DNA of 64,000 bases, taken from NCBI RefSeq assembly GCF_021729155.1, contig NZ_JAJQYA010000015.1:1-64000 (forward strand), read 5' to 3'. The notes under the pieces were generated by a model. That model was not told the DNA's origin, made no database searches, and saw only the letters and a list, made by a program, of their open reading frames with translations. How positions within the stretch are numbered: the first letter of the stretch is position 1; the number at the start of each line of letters is the position of its first letter. Shown here in pieces: positions 1-8,465 of this stretch. The translations under genes were made by a program, and so were the position numbers. This DNA comes from Membranihabitans marinus (GTDB taxonomy: Bacteria; Bacteroidota; Bacteroidia; Chitinophagales; Saprospiraceae).

Positions 1-62
1 TGTTACAATGAAATTGAATTTACAAAACTCAATTTTAAATTAAAACTTTTACTCTTTCCTAC

Positions 63-74
63 TTATCAAAGAAC
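63..74 (-). promoter_or_regulatory. boxA-like antitermination sequence in the leader
   Basis: Minus-strand GTTCTTTGATAA lies about 57 bases downstream of the leftward -7 element. Bacteroidota rRNA leaders commonly carry a GTTCTTTGA core at this place. The identification rests on this resemblance and on the promoter context; the rRNA itself is not in the window. Confidence 0.35.
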
Positions 75-130
75 TTTAATTATCTTTTTTCTTTCACCCT
101 GTTGCAAACACTTTGTTTGTTAAGGGACGG

Positions 131-160
131 CAAATATACGGCAATATTTCAAACCTCCAA
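131..160 (-). promoter_or_regulatory. Bacteroidota-type promoter reading off the left edge
   Basis: On the minus strand a -33 TTG (158-160) is followed by exactly 19 bases and a -7 element TATATTTG (131-138), a perfect match to the phylum consensus TTG-N19-21-TAnnTTTG. The transcript would run leftwards through about 125 bases without a start codon followed by a long frame. That leader contains GTTCTTTGATAA (63-74), which resembles the boxA-like sequence of Bacteroidota rRNA leaders. I infer that a 16S-23S operon starts just outside the window; a protein gene is the alternative. Confidence 0.6.
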
Positions 161-638
161 GCACTTTCTCAAAAAAAATTGATAAAATTGATTTTTCAAG
201 GCTTTTTTCGCCGTTTTCATGGTTTTCACCACCCATTTTTAGACAAATAAACCACTTCTTATCTCCACATAGCCATACAACCCAGTATTAAATACCGACC
301 AATATACTACATCCAATCATTACTATGGATGTTGGTTTTTTTTCTGCTCAAGCTCATTTTTTTTTAATTTTTTTTTCATTCTCTAAATATTTCCAACCAC
401 AAGCAATACCATATCCGTAAATAATACAATCATCCACCCATTCCATCGATTTTATCTCTGAATCTAAAAACCTTGCTTTTTTATAAAAATTAATGTTTCC
501 ATATTTCTAATTAAATATTTTTTGATGAATTCATAGATCTGACCTGCATAAATCTTCCATCCTCTTTGTACAGGAAGTATAATGGAAATTGAATTCTGAA
601 AAATAGAAAATAGTCTATTTATAAGTAATGAGTACTTT

Positions 639-649
639 ATACGAATTAC
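639..649 (+). repeat. Isolated copy of the dispersed repeat end motif
   Basis: ATACGAATTAC, the exact 11-base core of the repeat ends at 28027, 40762, 54207 and 54463, lies here in gene-free DNA. The flanking bases AATTC differ from the full end. Confidence 0.45.
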
Positions 650-842
650 AATTCAGCAGATGAATTGAATTCTTCATTTTTCATCTAGCAAAATGAATAC
701 TTTACAGTTCAAAATTATCATCAGCCCTTGTCCTACTCATTAAACTATTGTCATCCCTAAGCATTTTCATTATATTGAAACAATTATAAATGTACTTGGT
801 ATAAAACCATTTTACACCTATATCATATCCGTAGGAATAAAA

Positions 843-1259
843 ATGAAACATTCAAACTCAAATAGCAATAATCACAGTTACATTATATATGATGGCGCTT
901 GTGGATTTTGTAATCGAGGTATTCTATTTATCGCTCACCACGACGATCACAACAAATATTCCTTTGTTTCCAATCTCTCTGATCTTGGAAAACAATTACT
1001 CATCCAGTATAAGATGAATCACCTAGTAGACAAAACCATTGTATTGATCGAAGACCAACCCTATATAAAGAGTACTGCGGTCAAACGAATTATCCGAAAC
1101 CTACCTCAATATTCATTCTTATATTACTTCCTTCTACTCCTTCCCCGCCCCATTGCAGATTTTGCCTATGACTTAGTGGCAAAATATCGTAAAAAACTCA
1201 TGCCGAACAACACCTGTCCAGCCCCTAGTCCAGAAATACAGAAAAAATTTATCCTATAA
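843..1259 (+). CDS. DCC family (DUF393) thiol-disulfide oxidoreductase-like protein
   Basis: A 138-residue soluble protein of the DUF393/DCC family. The diagnostic motif DGACGFC is at residues 17-23, with the two cysteines in a thioredoxin-like CxxC arrangement, after an Asn/Ser-rich start. The family has a thioredoxin-like fold, and a disulfide redox role is usually assumed rather than shown; partners are unknown. The length is typical. The gene stands alone on the plus strand after a long gene-free stretch, and 130 bases separate it from the next gene. The ATG is preceded by an A-rich stretch (GGAATAAAA), as is usual in this phylum. Family assignment is firm; function is not. Confidence 0.85.
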   Translation: MKHSNSNSNNHSYIIYDGACGFCNRGILFIAHHDDHNKYSFVSNLSDLGKQLLIQYKMNHLVDKTIVLIEDQPYIKSTAVKRIIRNLPQYSFLYYFLLLLPRPIADFAYDLVAKYRKKLMPNNTCPAPSPEIQKKFIL

Positions 1260-1389
1260 TCCCTTTGTTTTCAATCTTAAATTGTCAAAAGATTGATGAA
1301 TTTCACTTCAAAATCATTAAAAATGATTAACTTAAAGGGAAGGGCAATGTAAATGCCTACATCCATTCATCACCTGTAATCATGGATCT

Positions 1390-2790
1390 ATGAAAGTAAT
1401 AATGTTTATTGCAATAATGATTTCGACATTTCATCACCTCCATGGTCAAGACATCGCAGGGCAATGGAATGGTTTACTAAAAGTTCAAGGTCTAGAACTC
1501 CCCCTCGTATTTCACATTTCTCCAAATGATACGGGATATACGGCCACCATGGATAGCCCAGACCAAGGGGCAATCGGTCTACCGGTCAACAGTACGACAT
1601 TTGAAAACAATATATTGCAAATTCAACTCAACGCCATAGGCATTCAATATCGAGGTCAATGGCAAGAGAATAATACGTTTTCAGGTGAATTTACTCAAGG
1701 GGGAATGACCGTCCCATTAGACCTGAGTCGAGATAAGATAAGCAAGACCAAAGTCAATCGACCACAAGAGCCAATACCTCCCTACCCATATTATACAGAG
1801 GAAGTGCGATTCAAAAATAATGAAGCCGATATCGTTTTAGCAGGCACACTATCTCTGCCCGAAAAAAATGGCATCTTCCCAGCCGTAGTCTTAATCAGTG
1901 GCTCTGGACCTCAGAATAGAGACGAAGAATTAATGGGCCATAAACCATTCTTGGTGTTGGCCGACGATTTGACCAGAAAAGGCATAGCCGTATTGAGATT
2001 TGACGACAGGGGAACCGCCGAATCTACCGGCCAGTTTAATACGGCCACCACAAAAGATTTGGCCACAGATGTAAAAGCCGCAGTTCAGTATCTGTCCACT
2101 CGCAGCGAAATCAATGATTATATAGGATTGATTGGACATAGTGAAGGCGGAATCATTGCTCCCATCGTTGCTTCTGACATGGACAACATTGATTTTATAG
2201 TACTTTTAGCCGGCACAGGAATTAGAGGAGATCGATTACTATTATTGCAACAAGAACTCATAAACAAAGCCAATGGAATGACAGAAGAAGAATGGCAAGA
2301 AATCCAACCCATCAATGCCACTGCTATTGATATGGTACTTAATTCATCTAATCTTGATAGTCTTTCCTCAGCCTTAATGGCTTACTTTGAAGACAGCGTT
2401 CAGAAAAAAGAAGGTGGTGATTTACCAGGAGGGATGGGGAATAAGGGGTACTTGGAGGCTCAAGTTCAACAATTATCCACAAAATGGATGCAGTATTTTA
2501 TTCAATTTGATCCAGCGACCGCCTTGGAAAAAGTAAGGTGTCCAGTTTTAGCACTCATTGGAGAAAAAGACTTACAAGTACCCGCGGAAGTCAATTTAAA
2601 TGCCATTAAAACCGCATTGAAACAGGGAGGCAATCACAATGTAACCACCATTACTCTGCCCAATCTCAACCATCTCTTCCAAGAATGCAATACCGGTTCT
2701 CCCAATGAGTACGCCACAATTGAACAAACTTTTTCTCCGATAGCCCTAGACACTATTAGTCATTGGATCAAAGATCAAATAAACCAATAG
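1390..2790 (+). CDS. Secreted alpha/beta hydrolase with N-terminal beta domain
   Basis: A 466-residue protein with a signal peptide (hydrophobic residues 3-19). Residues about 20-120 form a beta-rich domain seen in many Bacteroidota esterase-like hydrolases, and a full alpha/beta hydrolase domain follows. The nucleophile elbow is GHSEGG with Ser251; the probable acid is Asp394 in GEKDLQVP and the histidine is His428 in NLNHLF, so the triad is complete. An oxyanion-type SGSGPQNRDE segment lies near residue 170. Substrate is unknown; relatives are annotated as esterases or peptidases of the S9-like prolyl-oligopeptidase fold. It probably acts in the periplasm or outside. It has no operon partner. 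Confidence 0.85.
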   Translation: MKVIMFIAIMISTFHHLHGQDIAGQWNGLLKVQGLELPLVFHISPNDTGYTATMDSPDQGAIGLPVNSTTFENNILQIQLNAIGIQYRGQWQENNTFSGEFTQGGMTVPLDLSRDKISKTKVNRPQEPIPPYPYYTEEVRFKNNEADIVLAGTLSLPEKNGIFPAVVLISGSGPQNRDEELMGHKPFLVLADDLTRKGIAVLRFDDRGTAESTGQFNTATTKDLATDVKAAVQYLSTRSEINDYIGLIGHSEGGIIAPIVASDMDNIDFIVLLAGTGIRGDRLLLLQQELINKANGMTEEEWQEIQPINATAIDMVLNSSNLDSLSSALMAYFEDSVQKKEGGDLPGGMGNKGYLEAQVQQLSTKWMQYFIQFDPATALEKVRCPVLALIGEKDLQVPAEVNLNAIKTALKQGGNHNVTTITLPNLNHLFQECNTGSPNEYATIEQTFSPIALDTISHWIKDQINQ

Positions 2791-2952
2791 CAGAAAGAAT
2801 TCTATCCATGAGACTGATTATTTGTGAATAGTAGAATATCGGCTCCATTTAGATAGTGCAATTCTATATTCAATAGAATAAAATAGGTTTTTCCAATAAA
2901 ATTTAACTTTCGGTATTTCGCCAATTGTTATCTTTATATCAAATTTTACGGC

Positions 2953-3093
2953 ATGAAAATATTCACGCTAATCAATGGTGTTTTTTATCCCGTTCGACTT
3001 CTGTCAAATCCCCATGGCTTGCTGAAGGGACACTCTGTTTTCAAGATTTATGGTACAATGAGGCCACGAAAATATCATCCACAATTTAACTAA
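2953..3093 (+). CDS. Possible 46-residue small protein
   Basis: A short frame starts at an ATG at 2953 and ends at TAA at 3091-3093. The product is basic, with an N-terminal hydrophobic stretch (IFTLINGVFYPVRLL) and an Arg/Lys/His-rich tail (MRPRKYHPQ). A promoter-like TATCTTTA lies just upstream near 2931-2938; it differs from the consensus -7 element only in the last base. I do not recognise the sequence, and a frame of this length can occur by chance, so this is only a candidate. Confidence 0.2.
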   Translation: MKIFTLINGVFYPVRLLSNPHGLLKGHSVFKIYGTMRPRKYHPQFN

Positions 3094-3136
3094 CTAGGCT
3101 TTGACCAATCATCGGTTTTAATAAAGAATAATTTAA

Positions 3137-4090
3137 ATGATTATATCCCTTTTATTCATTGTTTTTGGCTTTACCATTTTAATTCTGGGAGCCAATAGCT
3201 TGGTCGACGGTGCCACGGCACTGGCCCAAAAATATAAAGTTTCCGACCTAGCCATCGGATTGACCATTGTAGCCTTCGGTACATCGGCCCCAGAATTGGT
3301 AGTCAATACCATGGCCTCTTATCAAGGTCACGATGACATAGTACTTGGAAACATTATTGGCAGCAACCATTTTAATCTATTTATTATCCTGGGCATTGCT
3401 GGACTAATCTATCCCATGACGGTAAAATCATCAACGGTATGGAGAGAAATACCTATTTCCATTATAGCTGCCATCTTCCTGTATCTCTTGGCCAATTTAA
3501 ATTTCACAAACCACACTCATCATATTGCTCGATTGGAAGGAATGATCTTATTGTCTTGTTTCATTGGATTTATGTATTATGTATTCATTCAAATGAAAAC
3601 TGATGTTGAAGTGGTGGGAAAACATATTGAGTCCTCAAACATCAAAATTGTTTTGCGAATAATTCTAGGCTTAACCGGTCTAATATTAGGGGGCAAATGG
3701 GTAGTCGACCACAGCATTGTCATTGCTACCGAACTGGGCATGAGTGAAAAAATAATTGGCATGACCATTATTGCGGCCGGAACTTCACTACCCGAATTAA
3801 TCACCTCCATTGTTGCCGCATTAAAGAAAAAGAGTGACATAGCCATTGGAAATGTCATAGGCTCCAATATTTTCAACATATTTCTAATCCTAGGGGTCAG
3901 TGCAGTTATCCACCCCATTTCTTACAATCCATTGTTCAATCTGGATATTGTCTTTTTATGTATGGGTAGCTTGTTTTTGTTTATCGCTATGTTTACGGGA
4001 AAAAAGAAAAAACTCGATCGCTGGGAGTCCGCAGTATTGATCACGGCATATATAATCTATACCCTCTATATTATTTTTGTGGAAGGGTAA
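3137..4090 (+). CDS. Calcium/sodium antiporter (CaCA family, YrbG-like)
   Basis: A 317-residue integral inner-membrane cation exchanger with about ten hydrophobic segments. It has the two inverted alpha-repeats of the CaCA family: GTSAPE at residues 48-53 with GNIIGSN about 25 residues later, and GTSLPE near residue 214 followed by GNVIGSNIFN. The acidic residues of these repeats form the Ca2+/Na+ site, and both are intact. The length matches bacterial YrbG proteins of about 320 residues. The expected role is Ca2+ export coupled to Na+ or H+ entry. It is followed by a repeat-rich spacer and then a convergent gene. Confidence 0.9.
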   Translation: MIISLLFIVFGFTILILGANSLVDGATALAQKYKVSDLAIGLTIVAFGTSAPELVVNTMASYQGHDDIVLGNIIGSNHFNLFIILGIAGLIYPMTVKSSTVWREIPISIIAAIFLYLLANLNFTNHTHHIARLEGMILLSCFIGFMYYVFIQMKTDVEVVGKHIESSNIKIVLRIILGLTGLILGGKWVVDHSIVIATELGMSEKIIGMTIIAAGTSLPELITSIVAALKKKSDIAIGNVIGSNIFNIFLILGVSAVIHPISYNPLFNLDIVFLCMGSLFLFIAMFTGKKKKLDRWESAVLITAYIIYTLYIIFVEG

Positions 4091-4464
4091 GTGATCCTCA
4101 GGAGGAAGTCGACTGTGCTTGCTTGGCTCCGGCGTGGTATTAATAATACTCCATGTTAATCTTTATTGGCATCAATGGATAAAATTTCGATTTATGTAAA
4201 TTAGATTTAGACGCAAAATTTTGCGTCTCTACCGAGGGGTGACTGCACAAAATTCGACAGCCAAATTCCCCTCTATTGGAGGGGTGTCTGACTTGTCAGA
4301 CGGGGTGGTTTGATTGTCATGATTTTTTATTTATACCATTCCGGAGCACGGTGGCTCCGGGTGGGCTTGCCAGGATGAAGGAAGACGACCACTGTGTCGT
4401 GGGTGGGTGAGCTTGTCAATTAAAAATGTAATTCCTATAAATTCAAAAGGAGATACCCTAATTT
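4091..4464. repeat. Composite intergenic block of inverted repeats
   Basis: This gene-free spacer between two convergent genes is packed with inverted repeats. A 20-base perfect palindrome AGACGCAAAATTTTGCGTCT is at 4209-4228. CCCCTC/GAGGGG is at 4268-4273/4279-4284. GTCTGAC/GTCAGAC is at 4286-4292/4295-4301. CCGGAGC/GCTCCGG is at 4341-4347/4354-4360, and ACGAC/GTCGT is at 4385-4389/4396-4400. I recall similar palindromes and pyrimidine/purine hairpins from intergenic DNA of other Bacteroidota. The GATGAAGGA segment near 4375 also occurs, on the opposite strand, in the repeat elements at 54.3 and 63.0 kb, so the families may be related. Confidence 0.6.
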
Positions 4465-5289
4465 CTATAAATTAAATTGTTGTTTTATACCCTGTAAAAA
4501 ATGAGCATCACTACTTTCCCCCCTTCGAGTCAATAGGATTTCAGCATCCTTGCCCACTCGATATCTCAAACGATTGGAAGTATCTGTAGCCGCTTGATAT
4601 ATGACAGCAGCCACCAATGAAGGTTTGGACAATTTACTAGTATCACCTAGGGTTTCTTCAAATCCCAACAAGGTCTTTCCCACCATTTCTTGATACTCCA
4701 CCATAGATTCATTATTTTGAAAATCAAAGGATCTCCCGGCAAAATCGGTAGCTACACCACCGGGCTCAATGATGCGTACTTTTACTCCAATGGCCTCCAT
4801 TTCAAAACTCAGTGATTCTGAAATTCCCTCTACCGCAAATTTACTCCCGTGATATAAACTGCCCAAAGGGAAGGTCATTTTACCCCCAATAGAAGAAATA
4901 TTGATAATCGTACCTGAATGACGCGCTCTAAAATGAGGTAAGATAGCTCTAGTCACGTCCAAGAGACCTATGACATTGGTGTTAAACTGACGTATAATAT
5001 TTTCTCTAGGAAAAGATTCCAAGGGTCCATAAGCCCCATATCCCGCATTATTTAGCAAAACATCGATGCCTCCAAACTGCTCCAATCCTCTATGAACAGC
5101 CTTGTCGATAGACTGTAAATCCAATACATCCATCTTGACCACCAGAACATTTTCCATTATCGAAAGTTCTTTTTCCTTGTCTGGGCTTCGCATCGTAGCA
5201 ATCACATTCCACCCCTTGGCTTGAAAGTACTTTGCCGTTTCTTTGCCAATACCACTGCTGGTCCCCGTTATTAGTATTGTCTTATTCAT
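4465..5289 (-). CDS. Short-chain dehydrogenase/reductase (SDR)
   Basis: A 274-residue classical SDR. The cofactor loop TGTSSGIG is at residues 8-15, NNAG at 80-83, the catalytic Ser at 132-133, and the YxxxK pair is Tyr146 and Lys150. Arg34 after the second beta strand (ATMRS) suggests NADP(H) preference. The C-terminal part with a PGGVATDFAG segment is typical of the subgroup that acts on hydroxysteroid- or retinol-like or other small carbonyl substrates, but the substrate cannot be read from the sequence. It is cytoplasmic. It stands alone, convergent with the exchanger gene and divergent from the large secreted protein gene. Confidence 0.88.
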   Translation of the reverse strand: MNKTILITGTSSGIGKETAKYFQAKGWNVIATMRSPDKEKELSIMENVLVVKMDVLDLQSIDKAVHRGLEQFGGIDVLLNNAGYGAYGPLESFPRENIIRQFNTNVIGLLDVTRAILPHFRARHSGTIINISSIGGKMTFPLGSLYHGSKFAVEGISESLSFEMEAIGVKVRIIEPGGVATDFAGRSFDFQNNESMVEYQEMVGKTLLGFEETLGDTSKLSKPSLVAAVIYQAATDTSNRLRYRVGKDAEILLTRRGESSDAHFLQGIKQQFNL

Positions 5290-5780
5290 AATGTTCTATT
5301 TAATAATTTATCAAAAGAAAATATCGCTCGCATCGACATCTATCATTTATATTTATTTCTATTTGGTCTATGTCATCGAAAACCAACTAGATAAAACTAT
5401 TTGTAACATAATCACTTTAACAGTGATCATGGTATCTGTCCATCTCCTGTGTGCAGGGCGGCATTTAATCTGTCAAATTTGAGGTTAAAAAATATATAGT
5501 ACCAAATACATTTGGTAGGACTAGATGGGATGTAGCATTCATATATCGACCATCGGTTTCTACGCCGACAGTATTTGCATTAAGATAATAAAATTTGTTC
5601 AATTTATTTATACTATACGACGTCGATATCGTGATTTAATCGAACAATGAGATGAGTAAACGACCTCGTTGAGATCTGACTTATAAAAAAGGACTGATAG
5701 TACATGAATAAAATAGAATATACCATATCTCAAGTATTAATGTGAATTAAATTTGCTCCATAATAATCAATACATACAAA
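5290..5780. other. Gene-free divergent intergenic region
   Basis: This spacer lies between the leftward SDR gene and the rightward glycosidase-like gene and must hold both promoters. A TAAATTTG element at 5748-5755 fits the phylum -7 consensus for the rightward gene, but no TTG sits at the expected distance. An inverted repeat TACCAAAT-AC-ATTTGGTA at 5500-5517 could be an operator but is short enough to be chance. Confidence 0.4.
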
Positions 5781-8417
5781 ATGGAATTTCAATCAATACG
5801 GTTATACAGTTTATTTATCACTTTACTGGCACTATCCGGTCTGTCCTTAACAGCCCAAGAGTCCGATTATCAATCCTTTACCAAAATATCAATTATCACC
5901 GGATCTTCTGCTAGCGAGGTAGAGCTAAAAGTAAGTCAATTACTCCATGACCGTCTTTCTGAAAACAACCATTTATCAGTGGATATAGTCTCAGAAAAAG
6001 ATGTAACAGAGCTAGATGCCCAAAGCTTAAACATTGTGTTAGGTCATCATCAAAACCATAGTCTGATGCAAGATATATTTAACCAATATAGAATCCCTAC
6101 ACTTACGGAATTGGCCCCTGGTCCAGAAGGATTTTTATTGAAAACCATAGAACGTGAAGACAGAGCAATCTTATTGGCTGCCGGCATCGATGATAGAGGT
6201 TGTCTATATAGCGTAGGTGAGATTTTGCGTCGTGCCATTATCGAAAAAGATCAGGTCTTACTGCCCAACCACATAGACATTCGCACAGCTCCGGCCTTCG
6301 AAATTAGAGGGACTCAATTTGGTCAAAGTCGTATAGCCAAACAATTGGGAAAAGTTCGCGAATGGACGACCGCTGAAACTCAGCGTGTCATTTTAGATTA
6401 CGCTTTGGCGGGAGCCAACATTTTTCCTACCCATTCCAAGGAGGACTACGATTTCATAAAATCATATGGCCTAATGGTGGAAAATAGTTTTGGAGCCAAT
6501 ACTGCTGGTAGTGACATCCCTTTAGAATGGAATGCATCCGAATCCATTGGTCGTAAAGGCTATGTCTGTTTATCCGTGCCAGAAGCGAGAAAATTTATGC
6601 TTGAGAAGTGCGAAAACTACTTTAAGTCCAGTCCTTCTTATGACTTAATTAAATTCTATGGCGGTGACGGTGGGGGTTGTGAATGCGATCGATGCAATCC
6701 TTATGGACTTACTTTTATAAAATTGGTGGAAGAGATGGCGGCGATTATCCATAAATACCATCCAGAAACTCGAATTTATTTTACCAATCAAAAATTTGAC
6801 AATGAAGACGATAATGCCATATTCGATTATTTAAATGAAAAACCCAGGCCTTGGCTATGGGCTTGGGGATATGGACCGGGGTCTGATGCCACTACTTGGC
6901 AACCCGGCCATAGACAAAGTCATCGAATGGACTTATTTCAATATCCCGGTTTTGGACCTTATGGATTATATCCTCAAGAAATATTACACCAAATTCCCCG
7001 GCGACATCAACTCCTGTACTACAATGAAATTACTCATTGGAAATACGCCCAACACGCCTATATTCAAATGTATCCCCGAGCCGATCGCAATGGAGATTTA
7101 CCTCCACATTGGGGCCATGAAATATACGAGCGACGTCCAGACCAATTCCTGACCATGGTCTACAATCGACTTACATTTTATGCTTGGCCCAAATTCTATC
7201 ATCGGGTATTCAACGATTTGATGCGATACGGAATAGGTGACATTACCCATTCTAGTGGCCACCACGACCATTTCAATCAATGGATGTGGCAGCGCTTGTT
7301 ATGGGCTCCTCGTACTTCGGTAGAAGATGTGATTAATGAATATTGCATTACTTGGTTTGGAAGAGAAGCTGCGCCGCTTATGGCCGAAGCCCTATTGTTG
7401 TTAGAGTCCAATATGGAGGAGCAACCGGGTACTCCCCTCGATCAAAAGGTGGATATTGAAAGGTATTATAATCTGGTTAAGCAAGCTGGTCAGAAAATGT
7501 CACCTCACCAAATGTCCAATAATTGGCTTTGGCGCATGTATATGCAAAAGGGGGCATTGGACCGCTATATCCAACTCGATGTAGATCAGCAGAAAAAATA
7601 TGAAAAATCCATTATTTCAAAAGCAGCAAATATCCTTTCAATTCCTAAAAAATCGGATATAGAATCCATAATTGATTCATGGAAAATTCCTGTTGAATCG
7701 ACCGAAATGCAGTCTTTGAAAGCTGAAGCCAAAGAATTGGGCAATGAAAGTAATGAGCTATTTGGTCAGAGAATTGCTGGTATCTACAATTTGAAACACG
7801 ACTACATAGGACTGGGTTGGCTCTATAGACAACTTCAACGCAGTGCGAACAGCGATACCGAAACGGCCAAAGAACTTCTTCGACAGATCGTCCATTATGA
7901 AGATCCCGGGCAAGGAGGCTATTACGACAACCTCGGTACGGCCAATATTGCTCCCAATGTAGTCCATGGATATCCATACGATCACGGACAGCCCTATGTT
8001 TCCGAAATGTTGTCAGAAAGCAATCGGCCCAGCCAGAGATCCATGCATTTTACCCAAGACGAGGATGAAGGTGTTACCTTATTGTACAAAGATCTAGATC
8101 CCAATGCCGAATACCGCATACGTTTTACTTTAGTTCGTCCTTGGTACCAAGAAAGATATGCCGATCGGATGAATCAAAAATCAGAAACAATATGGGCAGA
8201 CGACCAAGTCTTGGCCAAAGACTTAGAATTGCCATTGCAAATGAGTGATTTCTATAGTTTCGATATCCCACCGTCATTGACCAATGATGGGGAACTTCGC
8301 ATAATGTTTCAACGGGCAGATGATGTTGCTCGAGGTGACCGAGTAGAAATAGAGCAATGGCGAAATTCCGGTGGTTGGGGCACCATGGTGTCTGAAATTT
8401 GGCTGAGTAAAAAGTAG
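5781..8417 (+). CDS. Large secreted glycoside hydrolase-like protein
   Basis: An 878-residue protein with a clear signal peptide ending near LSLTAQE (about residue 26). Residues about 30-170 resemble the small alpha/beta domain that precedes the catalytic barrel in GH20, GH67 and GH115 enzymes, including a region reading DDRGCLYSVGEILRR. A central barrel-like region follows, with the motif GGDGGGCECDRC near residue 295, which resembles the CxC-x2-C signature of DUF4838-type glycosidase relatives, and many Trp, Tyr and His residues (for example WAWGYGPG and HSSGHHDH). The last 150 residues look like a beta-sandwich. The likely role is cleavage of a uronic-acid or amino-sugar polysaccharide, but no family catalytic pair can be named safely. 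It is convergent with the next gene, 48 bases apart. Confidence 0.6.
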   Translation: MEFQSIRLYSLFITLLALSGLSLTAQESDYQSFTKISIITGSSASEVELKVSQLLHDRLSENNHLSVDIVSEKDVTELDAQSLNIVLGHHQNHSLMQDIFNQYRIPTLTELAPGPEGFLLKTIEREDRAILLAAGIDDRGCLYSVGEILRRAIIEKDQVLLPNHIDIRTAPAFEIRGTQFGQSRIAKQLGKVREWTTAETQRVILDYALAGANIFPTHSKEDYDFIKSYGLMVENSFGANTAGSDIPLEWNASESIGRKGYVCLSVPEARKFMLEKCENYFKSSPSYDLIKFYGGDGGGCECDRCNPYGLTFIKLVEEMAAIIHKYHPETRIYFTNQKFDNEDDNAIFDYLNEKPRPWLWAWGYGPGSDATTWQPGHRQSHRMDLFQYPGFGPYGLYPQEILHQIPRRHQLLYYNEITHWKYAQHAYIQMYPRADRNGDLPPHWGHEIYERRPDQFLTMVYNRLTFYAWPKFYHRVFNDLMRYGIGDITHSSGHHDHFNQWMWQRLLWAPRTSVEDVINEYCITWFGREAAPLMAEALLLLESNMEEQPGTPLDQKVDIERYYNLVKQAGQKMSPHQMSNNWLWRMYMQKGALDRYIQLDVDQQKKYEKSIISKAANILSIPKKSDIESIIDSWKIPVESTEMQSLKAEAKELGNESNELFGQRIAGIYNLKHDYIGLGWLYRQLQRSANSDTETAKELLRQIVHYEDPGQGGYYDNLGTANIAPNVVHGYPYDHGQPYVSEMLSESNRPSQRSMHFTQDEDEGVTLLYKDLDPNAEYRIRFTLVRPWYQERYADRMNQKSETIWADDQVLAKDLELPLQMSDFYSFDIPPSLTNDGELRIMFQRADDVARGDRVEIEQWRNSGGWGTMVSEIWLSKK

Positions 8418-8465
8418 AAATTTCACCCCCAGTTGTTGAATAAAGCTCAGTGCTTAGGACTACAT

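Larger units (their letters stand above)
1..842. other. Gene-free left edge with a leftward promoter and leader
   Basis: No convincing reading frame is present. The first 160 bases contain a leftward promoter (131-160) and a leader, annotated separately, whose product lies outside the window. The rest (about 170-840) is very AT-rich with T-runs. One copy of the 11-base motif ATACGAATTAC, shared with other intergenic regions of the window, is at 639-649. I see nothing else that I can name. Confidence 0.6.

Noticed and set aside
5243-5482. Hydrophobic 79-codon frame on the plus strand
   Set aside because: It overlaps the start of the SDR gene antisense, has an A/T-biased composition that gives Ile/Leu/Tyr by chance, and shows no family pattern.
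5500-5517. Inverted repeat TACCAAAT-AC-ATTTGGTA as an operator
   Set aside because: Arms of eight AT-rich bases with a free spacer are expected several times by chance in a window of this size; no second copy was found.
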